Position numbers and translations under genes: made by a program. From Myotis daubentonii (taxonomy: Eukaryota; Chordata; Mammalia; Chiroptera; Vespertilionidae), in contig NC_081842.1 of assembly GCF_963259705.1 (NCBI RefSeq), forward strand, positions 63,810,787 to 63,874,786: 64,000 nt of DNA, given 5' to 3'. This document shows positions 1 to 11,518 of this stretch, one piece after another. Positions within the stretch are counted from its first letter, which is position 1. The number at the start of each line of letters is the position of its first letter. The notes below the pieces were generated by a model. That model worked only from the letters and a program-made list of their open reading frames with translations. It searched no databases and was not told the DNA's origin.

Positions 1-2010
1 TAATGAGGAGGCAAGAACGGCACCACTCAGTGAAGACCACCCAGCAACCTGGACATAGCATAATGCATCTGTATTCTCTGAGCCCTCAGCACTCTCTTTG
101 ATTTCAGCCACAGAAAGTATATAATGAATTTCAGTATAAACACAGAGAAAGATTATTATCAACTGAATGACATCTGTGGGAGAGATTAAGGGAGGGAGCT
201 TTGAGAATATATATCAGATTTCCCCAGAGACATCCAATTTGGATATACATCCTGGAAGAAGATGCGAGTGACTTTATTTATAACCATAATAATCTTTACA
301 GTCTCCCATGTGTTGTCTACTATCTTTCTCTAAGTTTCTGTTTTCCCATAGCTCTTTGCATCTCAGACCAAGAAAACTTCTTGAATACCATTTCGATCAT
401 CTTTCCAACAACATTGTTTCCCTAATATGTCCAATTAGGTATACACATATATTTCTGCAAATCTTTCCAACGGCCACCTAGTGTTCTTCAATGTTAGACT
501 CGGCAAAGGTCATTAGCATAGGGCCCCATCTGAGGTGGCTTTGAGTGAGGTAACCAGCAAACACATTTGATTGCTTAAGGGAACAGGGTTAATTGCCAGC
601 CTCAATGCTTACACACACAGAGAGGCAAACGTGCTTCCCCAGCACACAAATCCATGAAAATAAAATTATCCAGCTAATAGGCTAGATGTAGTTTGGGTTT
701 TTATATTCCATTTTCTAATGTACACGAACACATGGAAGGGTTAAAGATGTTACAGTCAGCTCACACTGAACAAATCCTTTTGTGATTCTACAATGTTTTT
801 AGCTTCATCTTTAAAATTTGTTATTTATTTATGTATTTATATATTTTTTGGTTTGTAGGCTTGGGAAATTAGTCATTTTCTCAGATAGTGGGGCATAAAT
901 CATTTGATCTCTAGGTCATTCATTTTAAATTATCTCAAAGTTTTGCTCACTTCCCAAAGTTCTTATCATCCACTGACTGAGGCAAGAATGAATGGCTACA
1001 CTCCTCTTGCAGATAGACAGCTATTCACATAATTTACGCCCCCACACCCCAGATAAGTAATTATACATCATCTCCTTGGTGCTTCTACCAAGAATGCAGA
1101 TACAGATGCTGTTTCAGATGAGGTGGTGAAAGGGGGCCAGGGCACCTAGTTAGAAGAGCTATGTCTTGAGGTCTTTATTACAAAGGAAAAAAAGTGCTTT
1201 CATCAGAAATTACATAGCAAGTAGGCACTGTGTATGAAAAAAAGGGTATGGATAATGTTTCCATTTCTCCTTAAGAAGACAGTTCTAAAAGAAAACATAA
1301 AACAGTAGGTACATAAGTCAACTAGTTGGAAAATTAGAATAATTTAGATTATCATGCATTCTAAAACACTGTATAACCTCTTCAGGCCAAATACTAATCC
1401 TTTTTCATCAATAGAGTGAGAAAAATAAAAATTCTTTCCTCCTTTTAATTGAGGGGTTTTTTGTGGTGGGTAGGGATCATTAAATAAGATCATCTCGGTG
1501 ACTTGAACACAGCAAGCATATTTTCACATCAAGCATACAATATTAATAATTAAAATTTCCTCCCAATTTTAACTGCTCAAATATGTAGATCTATCAATTA
1601 GAGTTTCAGATATGTGTTATAATGAGATTTACCTCATTGAGTTCATATTCTAAATCAAACTAAGGCAGGGTAACATTTTAACTAAATTTTCACTTTTGGC
1701 TGATTATGTTAAAATCGTCCTTTCATAATCTACATATTAGTACATAGGACATTTTAAGAATGGCTCTCCTTTTGAAACACCACTTGCCACTTCAACATCC
1801 CAGGTCACAGAAGGGACAGCAGAGTTCCTCCAGTCGGGTCAATGGGGCAGGGCCACTCCACTGGCTCCAGCCGTCTTCTCTGCTTCAAGAACCCACAGGT
1901 CCTGGGATAATGCAGCTCTGCAGCACTGGGCATATGAGCCAGCAGAGAGGAGGTGACCGCTAATTCTTAACCCACCCCACACATGACACTGTGGATAGAT
2001 GGTAGAGCAT
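1..2010. other. Unassigned AT-rich non-coding DNA
   Basis: I see no gene and no repeat I can name. Open frames are short and lack codon-like structure. Only short AT-rich simple stretches are visible, for example TTTA-type sequence near 820-850. Confidence 0.6.
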
Positions 2011-2015
2011 AGCGA

Positions 2016-2363
2016 TTACTTCTTAACTGTCACTGGTGTCAGGAACAGCTCTTCTTTTGAGATATACCCTTTGAAGCCTATCACTGGAGCCTCCAACCCC
2101 AACTCAGACATGATGGAGTCATCAGCAGGGTTCTTGTGCAAGATGATGAACCATGAGCTGTGAGCCCTCCTCACAATATGTGCTTGGAAGAACCCAGACA
2201 TGCAGATTACCAGCATTTGAAAGAAAAAATGTCTACACATATATTCATCTACCCTCGCCTTTTGTAGTTCCTCAAGGGAACTACATTTATATTGGAGTAT
2301 ACAGTTTGTTTTGTTTTTCCTTACTACTTTCAAGTGCTTTGTTTCCAAGCATACAGAAAACAT
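2016..2363 (-). other. Possible coding relic, unrecognised (115-codon open frame)
   Basis: A minus-strand open frame of 115 codons. Its last 50 or so residues have a protein-like composition (segments such as SELGLEAPVIGFKGYISKEE), while the N-terminal part looks like random translation of AT-rich DNA. I do not recognise the family and see no splice sites that clearly delimit an exon. It could be a processed-pseudogene fragment, an old exon or chance. There is no obvious poly(A) tail or target duplication. Confidence 0.2.
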
Positions 2364-2370
2364 TTGAAAG

Positions 2371-2799
2371 CTCTGTGCACTGAGGAAAATATGAGTGATG
2401 GAACAAATAATACAAGTGCAATCCTGCCCTCCCAGATCTTAGGAGAAAGAGACTTGAGTCAACACACATTAGACCAATGTGAAGCGCTCTAGTGAGCTAT
2501 GTGCAAATACAGAGGAAGAAGGGGTTCTTAGCTCTACTCGAGCAGGACAGTAGTCAGGAAAGAAATCAAAAAGGTGTTATCTGAAAAGTGGCTGAGCAGA
2601 AGTTGACAGGCAGGTGAAGAGAGGTGGGGTATTTGCAGAACTAGTCATCTGGTGTGTTTTCACTCTAAGCTGCCTGTGGTGATATTTCTGGAGGCAAATT
2701 CTACAAACGAGGTTGAGATCTGGTTAGGAAAGATGTTGCATACAGTGATAGGTAATGTAGACATATCCAAATGATAAAGACTGGTATGGGATAATTGCA
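2371..2799. other. Unassigned non-coding DNA
   Basis: Nothing recognised between the possible coding relic and the MaLR LTR. Confidence 0.5.
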
Positions 2800-3134
2800 T
2801 TCTATTTAAATTCTGTGTTGAAGATAGGGCTTTTAAAAAGCTGATTCAGTTAAAAGGAGGCTGGTAGGGTGGGCCCTAATCCAATCTGACTGGTGTCCTT
2901 ATAAGAAAAAGGATCTGGGCTCAGGGACACCAGGGGTGTGAACACATAGAGGAAAGACCATGTGAGAACACTGTGCGAAGGCAGTTGGTCTGCAAACAGA
3001 GGACAGAGGCCTCAGAAGAAACTAGACCTTGACCTTGGACTTCTTTCCTTCGGAACTTTGAGAAAATAACTTTGTGTTGCTTAAGTCACCCAGTCTATGG
3101 TATTTTGTTATCCCAGCCCTAGAAAATTAATGCA
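2800..3134 (+). mobile_element. ERVL-MaLR LTR (MLT1/MST type), 3' part
   Basis: The order of hallmark blocks matches mammalian MaLR LTRs: GGTGGGCCCTAATCC, then GGTGTCCTTATAAGAA, then the GACCATGTGAGAAC block, AGGCCTCAGAAGAAAC, and near the end CACCCAGTCTATGGTATTTT. It ends in TGCA at 3134. The 5' start is diffuse. It is old and diverged, and no flanking duplication is visible. Confidence 0.75.
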
Positions 3135-3139
3135 AAGGA

Positions 3140-3539
3140 CTTTATCATCAAAGGAAGCATTTTCAAATGGAGGATTGGTATGTTCAAATCGGGCCTTTAA
3201 AAGTCTAAATATGTTGACACTGAGATTCTTCAATCATCTAAGTAATCTGAGATAGTTTTGTTTCATTCTGTTTTACAACCTCTTTATTGGACCTTAAAAA
3301 ACACAGTCACAAAATATAACTTATTTTGCTGCTTTAACCAAGAAATCAACTGATCTAGAAATGAACCCCAGCATACTCAGAGCAGTTGGTGCAATATGTA
3401 TTCAGTATACCACGTAATTTTTTAAAGTGAGGAGGGATGTGATTTTTCTCTGGCAAGAGGAATAGAACTATTGAGTCTGTAATAAATAGAAATCCTTTTA
3501 CCTTTCACACATTTTCATAATTTTCCCTGCTGCTTCAGC
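3140..3539. other. Unassigned AT-rich DNA
   Basis: No gene or clear repeat seen. Confidence 0.5.
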
Positions 3540-3780
3540 TAATTAATTATCAATGCTATTTGTGTTTAGACAAGGGGGTTTGTCTCCTTCACAGCCCATC
3601 TGCTTCTTGATAACCTTGCTGTGAAGTCACTGCAAAGCTGAGTTGCTGATAAAGTTATCATCTCCATGGCAACCCACTGCTATGTCACAAACACAGGAGT
3701 GTGACCTCACTGCAGTTAAAAGGAGAAATCAAACGGGTGTCTGTTAGTGAGGTGATAAGAGTTTTTAATCAGACACACAG
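3540..3780 (+). promoter_or_regulatory. Candidate conserved regulatory sequence (speculative)
   Basis: A non-repetitive, moderately GC-balanced block between repeats. It holds an RFX X-box-like half site CCATGGCAAC (3664-3673), GATAA-type sites near 3608 and 3648, and two similar segments, GTGAAGTCACTGCA and GTGACCTCACTGCA. No conservation data are available, so this rests on motif density alone. Confidence 0.18.
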
Positions 3781-3786
3781 TTTATC

Positions 3787-3793
3787 TGTGTGT

Positions 3794-3836
<43 letters not shown>
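3787..3836. repeat. (TG)n microsatellite
   Basis: About 50 bp of nearly pure TG dinucleotide with one GAG interruption. Confidence 0.98.
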
Positions 3837-3843
<7 letters not shown>

Positions 3844-3872
3844 AAGTCCAGGAGAGAAGGAAACTTCTAGAG

Positions 3873-4107
3873 CAGTGATGGCGAACCTATGACATGTGTG
3901 TCAGAGGTGACACGCAAACTCATTCTTTTGGTTGATTTTTCTTTGTTAAATGGCATTTAAATATATAAAATAAATATCAAAAATATAAATCTTTGTTTTA
4001 CTATGGTTGCAAATATCAAAAAATTTCTATATGTGGCACGGCACCAGAGTTGAGTTAGGGTTTTTCAAAATGCTGACACGCCGAGCTCAAAAGGTTCGCC
4101 ATCATTG
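3873..4107. mobile_element. Non-autonomous hAT transposon (bat MITE)
   Basis: Starts CAGTGATGGCGAACCT and ends with the near inverted complement AGGTTCGCCATCATTG. The 8-bp duplication TTCTAGAG flanks it perfectly at 3865-3872 and 4108-4115, which is diagnostic of hAT transposition. The 235-bp element has an AT-rich centre and no transposase coding capacity, so it was mobilised in trans. Confidence 0.92.
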
Positions 4108-4389
4108 TTCTAGAGGAATGTTACTGCAATAACATTAAATATTAGTAAATACTTAATTATTAAGTATTAAATGAACATTTTAATATTAGGGATCAAATGT
4201 AAATGCACATTTGGTTATACCTGGATGAAATGTCCTGTGTAAATATGATACTGATTCAGGGAGGTCTTTTCTGGTTCATAAAATATGAATGCTTCCAGTC
4301 TCCCATTGTCTTTGCTTTTATGTCTATTGGCTCCTTAATTATGACAAAAACTAACATTCAGTTCTTAGAACCTGCCAGATACAAAACAC

Positions 4390-4520
4390 ATGAGCTAGGG
4401 ACTATTGTCTCCATTTTACAGGTGATGGAACTGTGGCTCAGCAAGTGGGGAGGACTTGCCCATGGGCACACACTGGAGGGGTGGAGCGAGGTATGGCGGT
4501 CAGAGCTACACCTGCTAAGC
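4390..4520 (-). mobile_element. MIR SINE
   Basis: Reverse-strand MIR core: the segment reading CCATTTTACAGGTGATGGAA followed by CTCAG and an ACTTGCCCA-like block corresponds to the familiar MIR stretch around ATGAGGAAACTGAGG. Old and fragmentary. Confidence 0.75.
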
Positions 4521-4811
4521 TAGGCCCTTCCCTACCATGTTCTAGTGACTGCCTACATACTACCTACACCTCAACATAAGATTTGCTGTACATCCTCTGT
4601 GCTGGAAACAGAGTTTTCAGAATGAAAATTTAGTTTCATAAAATATTACTAGTCATTAGACATTGATAAATTTTTAATAATAAAAGAATTGCAGGATACC
4701 TGAATTGATTTCATATAGCTGTTTAATAAATGAGAAAACTTTGTTATATAGCAAAGAACTTTTACCCAAAGCAATTCAAGGATTATCTGCTACTACTTTG
4801 ATAGTTTAGAA

Positions 4812-5033
4812 CAGTGGTTCTCAACCTTGGCTGCACATTAGAATCACCTGGGAATCTTTTTAAAACCCTGATTTCTGGGCCTCATCCTCTGGAAATTCTG
4901 TTTCTTTGTTACTAATGTTGTGGCCCCTCCCCATAACAAGGAAACAGAATTTCCAAAAGAGGAGGCCCAGAAATCAGGATTTTAAAAAGATTCCCAGGTG
5001 ATTCTAATGTGCAGCCAAGGTTGAGAACCACTG
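4812..5033. mobile_element. MER5A-type hAT-Charlie element, near-perfect palindrome
   Basis: Begins CAGTGGTTCTCAACCTTGGC and ends with its inverted complement ending GAGAACCACTG. The 8-bp duplication GTTTAGAA is intact at 4804-4811 and 5034-5041. The two 99-bp arms (4812-4910 and 4935-5033) differ at only about five positions around a 24-nt loop, so RNA from either strand could fold into one long hairpin. MER5A is a mammal-wide non-autonomous Charlie family. Confidence 0.92.
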
Positions 5034-5094
5034 GTTTAGAATAACAGTTACAAGCTTTTCTTATGAAAGTCAGTATCCCTCCCACTTTCACTAG

Positions 5095-5703
5095 TGTGTG
5101 AAAATGGCACGTACGAGAACAGGGTGACTAAGTGGGTTCTCCACCAGAATGCCTCCTGACAGGTCACCCCCAAAGCACAAAAAGGGTGTGTGGCGAGCTG
5201 GCATGGCCATGGCACACTCAGCCCCAGGGCGCCTTATGTGCCACACCAGCTCAGCTAGATTCAGTGACCCTGAGATGGGGCGGTGAAGGATGGAGAAAAG
5301 ACAGACAAGAGAAGAAAGATGGGTCTGGGTGGGACGCTGCTCCCAGATGGAGAGACAGTGCCACGGACTATAAGCCCTGTCTTTATTTTATAGCAGATTC
5401 CACAAGGCAAAGTAAGGGCGTGGTCAAGATGTTTACAGCATTTTCCTGGGTTTCGATCCTACTCAATTACATGCACCTGAACTCTATCAAGCCCACATCA
5501 CTCAGGCATGCAGGGCCACGTGTTCGGACCATAGGTTCAAGGTTACAACTATAGCTGTTGGCTGTAATTGTGCTGGGAGGGCTCTGCCCTCCAAGCTGGG
5601 ACTTGCACGTGGCTATAAGAGAACTGTACCCTTTCATTAGTCCGAGGCTTGAACCTGTCCAAACACCGTAGCTGCTCTCCACAAGGGTGCTTGTTCTACT
5701 CAG
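5095..5703 (-). mobile_element. Possible LTR-derived sequence
   Basis: A GC-richer block unlike its flanks. Read on the minus strand it has a CTATAAAATAAAGAC segment (TATA or polyadenylation-like), followed by a pyrimidine-rich stretch resembling an R-U5 region. I could not find convincing TG...CA ends or a flanking duplication. It could equally be unique DNA. Confidence 0.3.
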
Positions 5704-5805
5704 ACAACAGCAAGGTAAATCCTCTGTTTTTCTCTTCTAACCAGAGGGCCTCTTGAAATTCCTCCCTATTTAGACATTCTGGAGCCACCAACAAGAATAG
5801 CAAAG

Positions 5806-5843
5806 CCAACCAACCAACCAACCAACAAAGAAAAAAAAAAACC
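5806..5843. repeat. (AACC)n then poly(A) simple repeat
   Basis: About five AACC tetramers followed by an A-rich run. Confidence 0.9.
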
Positions 5844-6734
5844 AGGAGCAGCAAAGTGGAGGTGTGGTTTTCAATGCTAGTTTTGTGACTCCATTTACTT
5901 CCTTGACATGGTAATTTAGGAAGAGTCTCAGTTATTTTAAAAATCATCTTGAACTTTCTCTTCATGAGGAGATATAGTACCTCATTTATTTGATTAACTT
6001 GAATTAACTGAGTACAAATTAAATTAAACATGGGTCAAATACAGTGACTTTTTTTTTCTCTGTTGCTTTATCAGCTCTGTGCAGGTTAATTTCTTTAATG
6101 CCCAGCTAATGCGACCTTTATTTATCCTGAAAACATTCTGACTCTTTTGTTATTCGTATACCAGCAAGGATGACACTCCTGGTGTGATAGTTAGCAAGCT
6201 GGGAAAGTAAACAGCGTCTTCCTTCCTTACTGCTTCCATTCGTAAAGCAGCCCATATACCACAGGGGAATTATGACATGTAGCCAGAGAGAGTCTCTCCT
6301 AGAGGAAGAGCAAAATACACTGAAGGAGAAGGTGAATTCTGAAATCGACCCACAGGAACTGTTACCATAAGTTCTAATCAGCCTATTATTTTCCTCCTTG
6401 GATGGCTGGTTAACTAGTTACTCAGTTGTATGACGCAGGCAGTAAATAGTATAACCTGGAAGTGCTGCATCTGTCTGACTGTCAGAGAGCTAAGGCAACC
6501 ACATTCATCGAGCATTTGTTGTGCATGCACCTTACTGACACGGGTAAGAGAAAATCAAGGGAAGAGTGTGTGCAGCCAGGGCACTGGAATCGTTTACAAT
6601 ATATGGGAGACAGGCAAAACCAAGATGCCTAATAGCATGAACAAAAACAGTAGAAGATTATGCCAGTTATCATGTTTCAGAGTTTCTATAAGTGCTAGGA
6701 ATAGAAATAAAAGACATCAGAGAAACCCCATATT
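5844..6734. other. Unassigned non-coding DNA
   Basis: No gene or clear repeat recognised up to the VES SINE. Confidence 0.5.
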
Positions 6735-6750
6735 GGATGGGCATTTTTTA

Positions 6751-6902
6751 AAAATATATTTTATTGATTTTTAACAGAGAGGGAGGGAGAAAGGGATAGA
6801 GACTTAGAAATATTGTTGGGAGAGAAACTGCCTCCTGCACACCCCCTACTGGGACAGTCCACAGGCCGACGCTCTATCCACTGAGCCAAACCGGTTAGGG
6901 CT
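6751..6902 (-). mobile_element. VES SINE (bat tRNA-derived)
   Basis: Reverse-strand VES: it starts with the complement of the A-rich tail and TATTTTATTGATTT, passes a GA-rich block and CTGCCTCCTGCACACCCCCT, and ends with the tRNA-like head complement CACTGAGCCAAACCGG. Similar flanks GGATGGGCATTTTTT (from 6735) and GGATGTACATTTTTT (from 6903) are a target duplication with two differences. Confidence 0.92.
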
Positions 6903-6918
6903 GGATGTACATTTTTTA

Positions 6919-7829
6919 ACAGATTATTGGAAAGAAAAACTATAAAATATAGCATATTCTGAGCATTTAGTGTGTTCCATGCTAAGCATCTTACATTCTT
7001 CCTATCATTTAATCCCTCAAGCTAATGTAGGGCATGGGCTTCATAGTTTACCACTTAGAGGTTGGATTGACCTAGGCATATCTGGATGGACTGACATCCC
7101 TACAGCTTTACCCATGATTCCTTCAATTCAAATATTTATTTTATTCTTTTCTCGCGTCATTGGAAAAAGACATTTAAGCACATGCTGCTTGAAAGTGCTA
7201 TCCCTCTTGGAATCTTTCACCTTTGAACACTTTTGTCTTCTAGAAATTGAGCTGTATAGAAAGAATCAGCAGGATTAGTATATAGATAGAATTGATAGAT
7301 GTTATTTTAACCCATGTACCTAGGTACTTAAAACTGCTTATTTACAGATTGCTCTTTAGAGATCTTTGCCATTATATTACACCCACCGATCTATAACACT
7401 CACATGTTTTTCAATATAAATAATTCACCGAGTGTACCTGCTTGTATTGTTGCATTCTCATTTCTCTATGGAAACATTAAAGAAGGCAAAAATGTGGATA
7501 GTGAAGAGATTTCCACTGAGTGTCCTTGTAGCTGAATAAGTTAGCATTGGCAAGATGGGAATAGGAATTACTGGTTGACCTTAAAGTTTACACTGTAAAT
7601 TGGAAGCTCCCAAACATTTACCAGGGATGTTGTATGAGCTAAAAGTGTTGCTTAGCTTATCTTTAACTGTATAAGCCCATATATAATCTATATTTTAAGA
7701 GAAAAAGCAGAAATGGCATTGGTCTATTAACACTTTCCTCTTTTCATACAACACTGCAACTACAACATTAAATATACATTATAAATAGATTTCATTCATT
7801 TTCCTCACTGCATAGTGATTTAATCAGTT
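6919..7829. other. Unassigned AT-rich DNA
   Basis: No gene or clear repeat seen. Confidence 0.5.
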
Positions 7830-8300
7830 TCTTTTATAGATTTAGGTTGTTTCTAGGGTTTTGGGTTTTGATGTATGGTTTTCCCTGTTTTATTTTGCTT
7901 TGTTACTACAAAGAATGTTGCAGTGAGCCTCTTTATACACATATATGCAAATTGTTGAGTATCTCTGTAGAATAATTCTTTAGAAGTCCGATTGTTGGGT
8001 CAGAGCATAGGTGGGTTTTATATTTTCACAGATATTAGCAAAGACTGAACAAAGTACACCAATTTAAAACTCCACCAAGATACACCTAGTGTTCCAATAC
8101 ATTTCCCTCAGAAATAGGTAATATAAAAGTTTAGATTTTTGCCATTTTGATGAGTAAAAAATAGTCAAACTTTTATGTTAAATTTCTTTAATTATGAGTG
8201 AGTTTGAACATTGTCTAATGTTAGTTGAGCTTTAGTGTTTTGTGTTTGTTCTTATCATTTTCTTCATTTTCCTATCAAAAATGTTACATATAAAGTTGTT
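7830..8300 (-). mobile_element. Old L1 (L1M-type) fragment
   Basis: On the plus strand it reads like the antisense of an L1 3' region: an AATGTTGCAGTGAGC block (compare the common AATGCTGCAGTGAAC), GATTGTTGGGTCA, then ACACCAATTTAAAACTCCACC and TTTTTGCCATTTTGATG. The order of blocks is right but divergence is high. Confidence 0.65.
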
Positions 8301-8431
8301 TAATATAAAAAAGTATTAGTCTTGAGACTGGCTTATGGCTTAGAAATAGGTTTCCCAATTATCATTTCTCTTTTGACTTGGTTTTGAATGGCAAGAATTT
8401 GCAACTTTTTGTTGTTGTTGATGTTAATCCT

Positions 8432-8676
8432 CACTCAAGGATATTTTTTCCATTGGTTTTTTCTTAGAGTGAGAGGGAGGGAAAAGGGGAAGAGGTAAAG
8501 AGAGAGAGAAACATCAGTGTGAGAGAGACACATGGAATGCTTGCCTCCCCCATGTGTCTGGACCAGAGCCTGACATGGAACCTACAACTGAGATACATGC
8601 CCTTGGCCAGGAATCGAACCTGTGACCCTTCAGTCATGGGCCAACACTAGAACCACTCAGCAAAACTGTCTAGGGC
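8432..8676 (-). mobile_element. VES SINE, older copy
   Basis: Reverse-strand VES with GATATTTTTTCC at the tail end, a long GA-rich tract, GAATCGAACCTGTGACCC (box B complement) and a head complement ending near CTAGGGC. More diverged than the neighbouring copies. Confidence 0.85.
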
Positions 8677-8699
8677 AGGAGTTTTCAATTTTAATACAA

Positions 8700-9430
8700 G
8701 TTTATAAATATAGATATTTTTTCAACCACAGTTTATATTCAATATAATTTTCAGATGTACAGAAAAGTGTCCAGAAACTATGCACTCTACAGAGCGGTTC
8801 CCCTGCTACTCTAAGCACCCACTGAGCCCCATTCCCCATTATCTCAACATTATTTACCATAATCTGGATGTTGCAATATGCATCTCTGTGGCTATTCTGC
8901 AACTACTGGTTTTTACTGATTAATCTGTTCGCCTTTTCCACCCAGCCCTCTTATGCCTCTCCCCTCTGACAGCTGTCAGTCTACTCTCTATATCTGTGAG
9001 TCTGCTTCTGTTTTATTTGTTTAGCATTTTGTTCATAGATTCCACATATAAGTGAATTAATATGGTATTGTATTTCTTTGACTTGCCTATTTCATTTAGC
9101 AAAATGTTGTCCAGGTTTATACATGTGTTGCAAAAGGTAAGATTTCCTTTTTTTTTTTTAAATGGCTGAATAGTATTTCATTGTGTAAATCTACCACAGC
9201 TTTTTTATCCACTTATCTACTGATGAGCACTTGGACTTCTTCCAAATCTTGGCTGTTATAAATAATGCTGCAATGAACATAGGTGTCATATATTCCTTCA
9301 CACTAGTGTTTCAGGTATCTTCTGATGTATACCCAGAAATAGAATTGCTGGGTCATAAGGCAACTTCATTTTTAATTTTTCGGGAAACCTACACACGGTT
9401 CTTCATATTTTTTTTATTTTTATTTTTGTT
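8700..9430 (-). mobile_element. L1 3' region (L1MA/L1MB-type)
   Basis: Antisense L1 3' UTR and ORF2 end. Landmarks in order are a TTTCAGATGTACAG block, TAGCATTTTGTTCATAGATT, GCTGAATAGTATTTCATTGT, AATAATGCTGCAATGAACAT and AGAATTGCTGGGTCATA. The element is 5'-truncated near 9430 and no reading frame survives. Confidence 0.88.
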
Positions 9431-9672
9431 TTAATTCTCTACCTCAGGAATTAAAAAAAAATCACACATTTTTCTTTCATCCTAATGTAACATCTTTCCT
9501 ATATATTTTCTCTTTATAAGACTATAAACTCTTTTATCTATTTGAAATTTATTTTCACATATATGTAAGAAAGTTAGCTAACTATTTTTTAAGCCAGTAG
9601 CCAGTTTTCCCAACACCATTTGCTACATAATTTACCCTTATTCATCTTTATTATGTACTAGATCCCCTTAGG

Positions 9673-9884
9673 CCGTGGTTGGCAAACTGCGGCTCTCGAG
9701 CCACATGAGGATTTTTGGCCCCTTCAGTGTGGCTCTTCCTAAGCCTTAGGAGTACCCTAATTAAGTTAATAACAATGTACCTACCTATATAGTTTAAGTT
9801 TAAAAAATTTGACTCTCAAAAGAAATTTCAATCATTGTACTGTTGATATTTGGCTCTGTTGACTAATGAGTTTGCTGACCACTG
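9673..9884. mobile_element. Non-autonomous hAT transposon (bat MITE)
   Basis: Starts CCGTGGTTGGCAAACTGCGG and ends with the inverted partner TTTGCTGACCACTG. The 8-bp duplication CCCTTAGG is intact at 9665-9672 and 9885-9892. There is no coding capacity. The terminal sequence differs from the element at 3873, so it is a second hAT family. Confidence 0.92.
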
Positions 9885-9892
9885 CCCTTAGG

Positions 9893-11280
9893 TATTTATC
9901 TCAATATATAATTTTTCTTTGATTGTTCTGATGATCTGAGCCAATGCAAATTATTTTAAATATTTTAGATTGATGTTTTAATATTTAGTAGTACAAATTA
10001 TTGTTGTTGTTGTTGTTGTTATTTTATAATTATCTTGACAGCTCTACATGATTCTGTTTTCCATAAAAAAATTGACATCATCTTGGCACTTTAATTGAAT
10101 TGTGCTAATTTTGTAGGGTAATTTAGAGAGGAAATGCTATTGTTACAATATTGAATCTTCACCCAAGCATAAAGCAGATATTTCAATTTATTCAATTTTA
10201 ATTCCAAGGGGCAACTACATATAGTATCTTTTAAATATATTCCTTTCTTAGTTTTATTCATAAGCTCTATAAATTCTTAGAGAAAACTATGGTGTTCATT
10301 TCATGCTAACATGTTTTGTTTTGTTTTTCATTACTCATTCCATTTTCCTGATATCATTGTTCTATCTTCTCTTTTCATTTAACCTTGGAAATTTTAAAAT
10401 TCCACAGGAAGGAATTAATTCTTTCAAATTTTGAAGACTAGCCTTCTAGCTGTGGAGGATGAATGACACAGTATTTGAATAATGGCTAATATTATAAACA
10501 GTATAAAGCAGCTGCCTCACACTGTTTTATACTGATGTGCAATCATTACTAGTGCAGGATTGAGTGATTTGGGTGAAGTTTACTTAAGGATCACTGTCAT
10601 TATATATTTATGAATAACAGCAAACACTATTTAGGCTAAGCCATTCCCTGAGAATTGACATGCCACATCAGGGACCAGATGATAGAATTCTGAGGCTCGT
10701 GTTTATGGCACTAACAATCTGTTTCATAAGGCAGCCTCTGCAAGCTAATGATCACAGTCACTAACCATTTTATTCTCATTTTAATAAAAATTGCAAAGAG
10801 AGGAAAGAATAATAAGAGGAGAAAGGTGATGAATGTACTGTTTAGGTGATCTGTAAACAAATAAAATCCATTTAACCTTATGTGGAGGAACAACAGAAAA
10901 AAACACACAAGCAAATCTCTGGTAGCAGCAGCAAGACATTGCCATTTATACTCATATTCTCCCATATATTCTCATCCCTTTTATCCAAAAGTGGGTATCT
11001 TTTACAGAGTAATCAAATTCTCATGACATTTCTCTGTTTTTGTTGGTGGCAATGTGTTTTAATGAGGTTACAATTACGACAGCCTTCTATAGCTACTCAA
11101 ATAGCCCAATGTTCCTTTTTATTACCAAATTGTTTATTTTGTCAGGGAACAATTTTACTTAGAGTCGGAGGTACTTGATCTTGTGGGGCACACAAAGGAG
11201 CAACAAACTAACTAAAACTCTTGTCACTGGCTAACATGTACAGCTTTATAAGGATCAGAAGCTCCCCACCCCATCTTACT
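9893..11280. other. Unassigned AT-rich DNA
   Basis: Holds a (TTG)n run at about 10001-10020 and otherwise no recognised gene or repeat. Confidence 0.5.
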
Positions 11281-11290
11281 GTTCCTTAAT

Positions 11291-11506
11291 TTTTTAAAAT
11301 TTTTTATTGATTTCAGAGAGGAAGGGAGAGGGAGAGAGAGATAGAAAATCAATGATGAGAGAGAATCATTGATTGGCTGCCTCCTGCATGTCCACTACTG
11401 GGGAGATCGAGCCTACAACCCAGACATGTGCCCTGACCAGGCATCAAACCGTAACTTCCTAGGTCATAGGTCAATGCTCAACCACTGAGCCACACCAGTC
11501 AGGCCT
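11291..11506 (-). mobile_element. VES SINE
   Basis: Near-complete reverse-strand copy: TTTTTTATTGATTTCAGAGA, a GA tract, AGAGAATCATTGATTGGCTG, CAAACCGTAACTTCCTAGGT (box B complement) and a head ending CACTGAGCCACACCAGTCAG. Flanks CTGTTCCTTAAT (about 11279) and CTGTTCATCAAT (about 11507) look like an imperfect target duplication. Confidence 0.95.
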
Positions 11507-11518
11507 GTTCATCAATCT

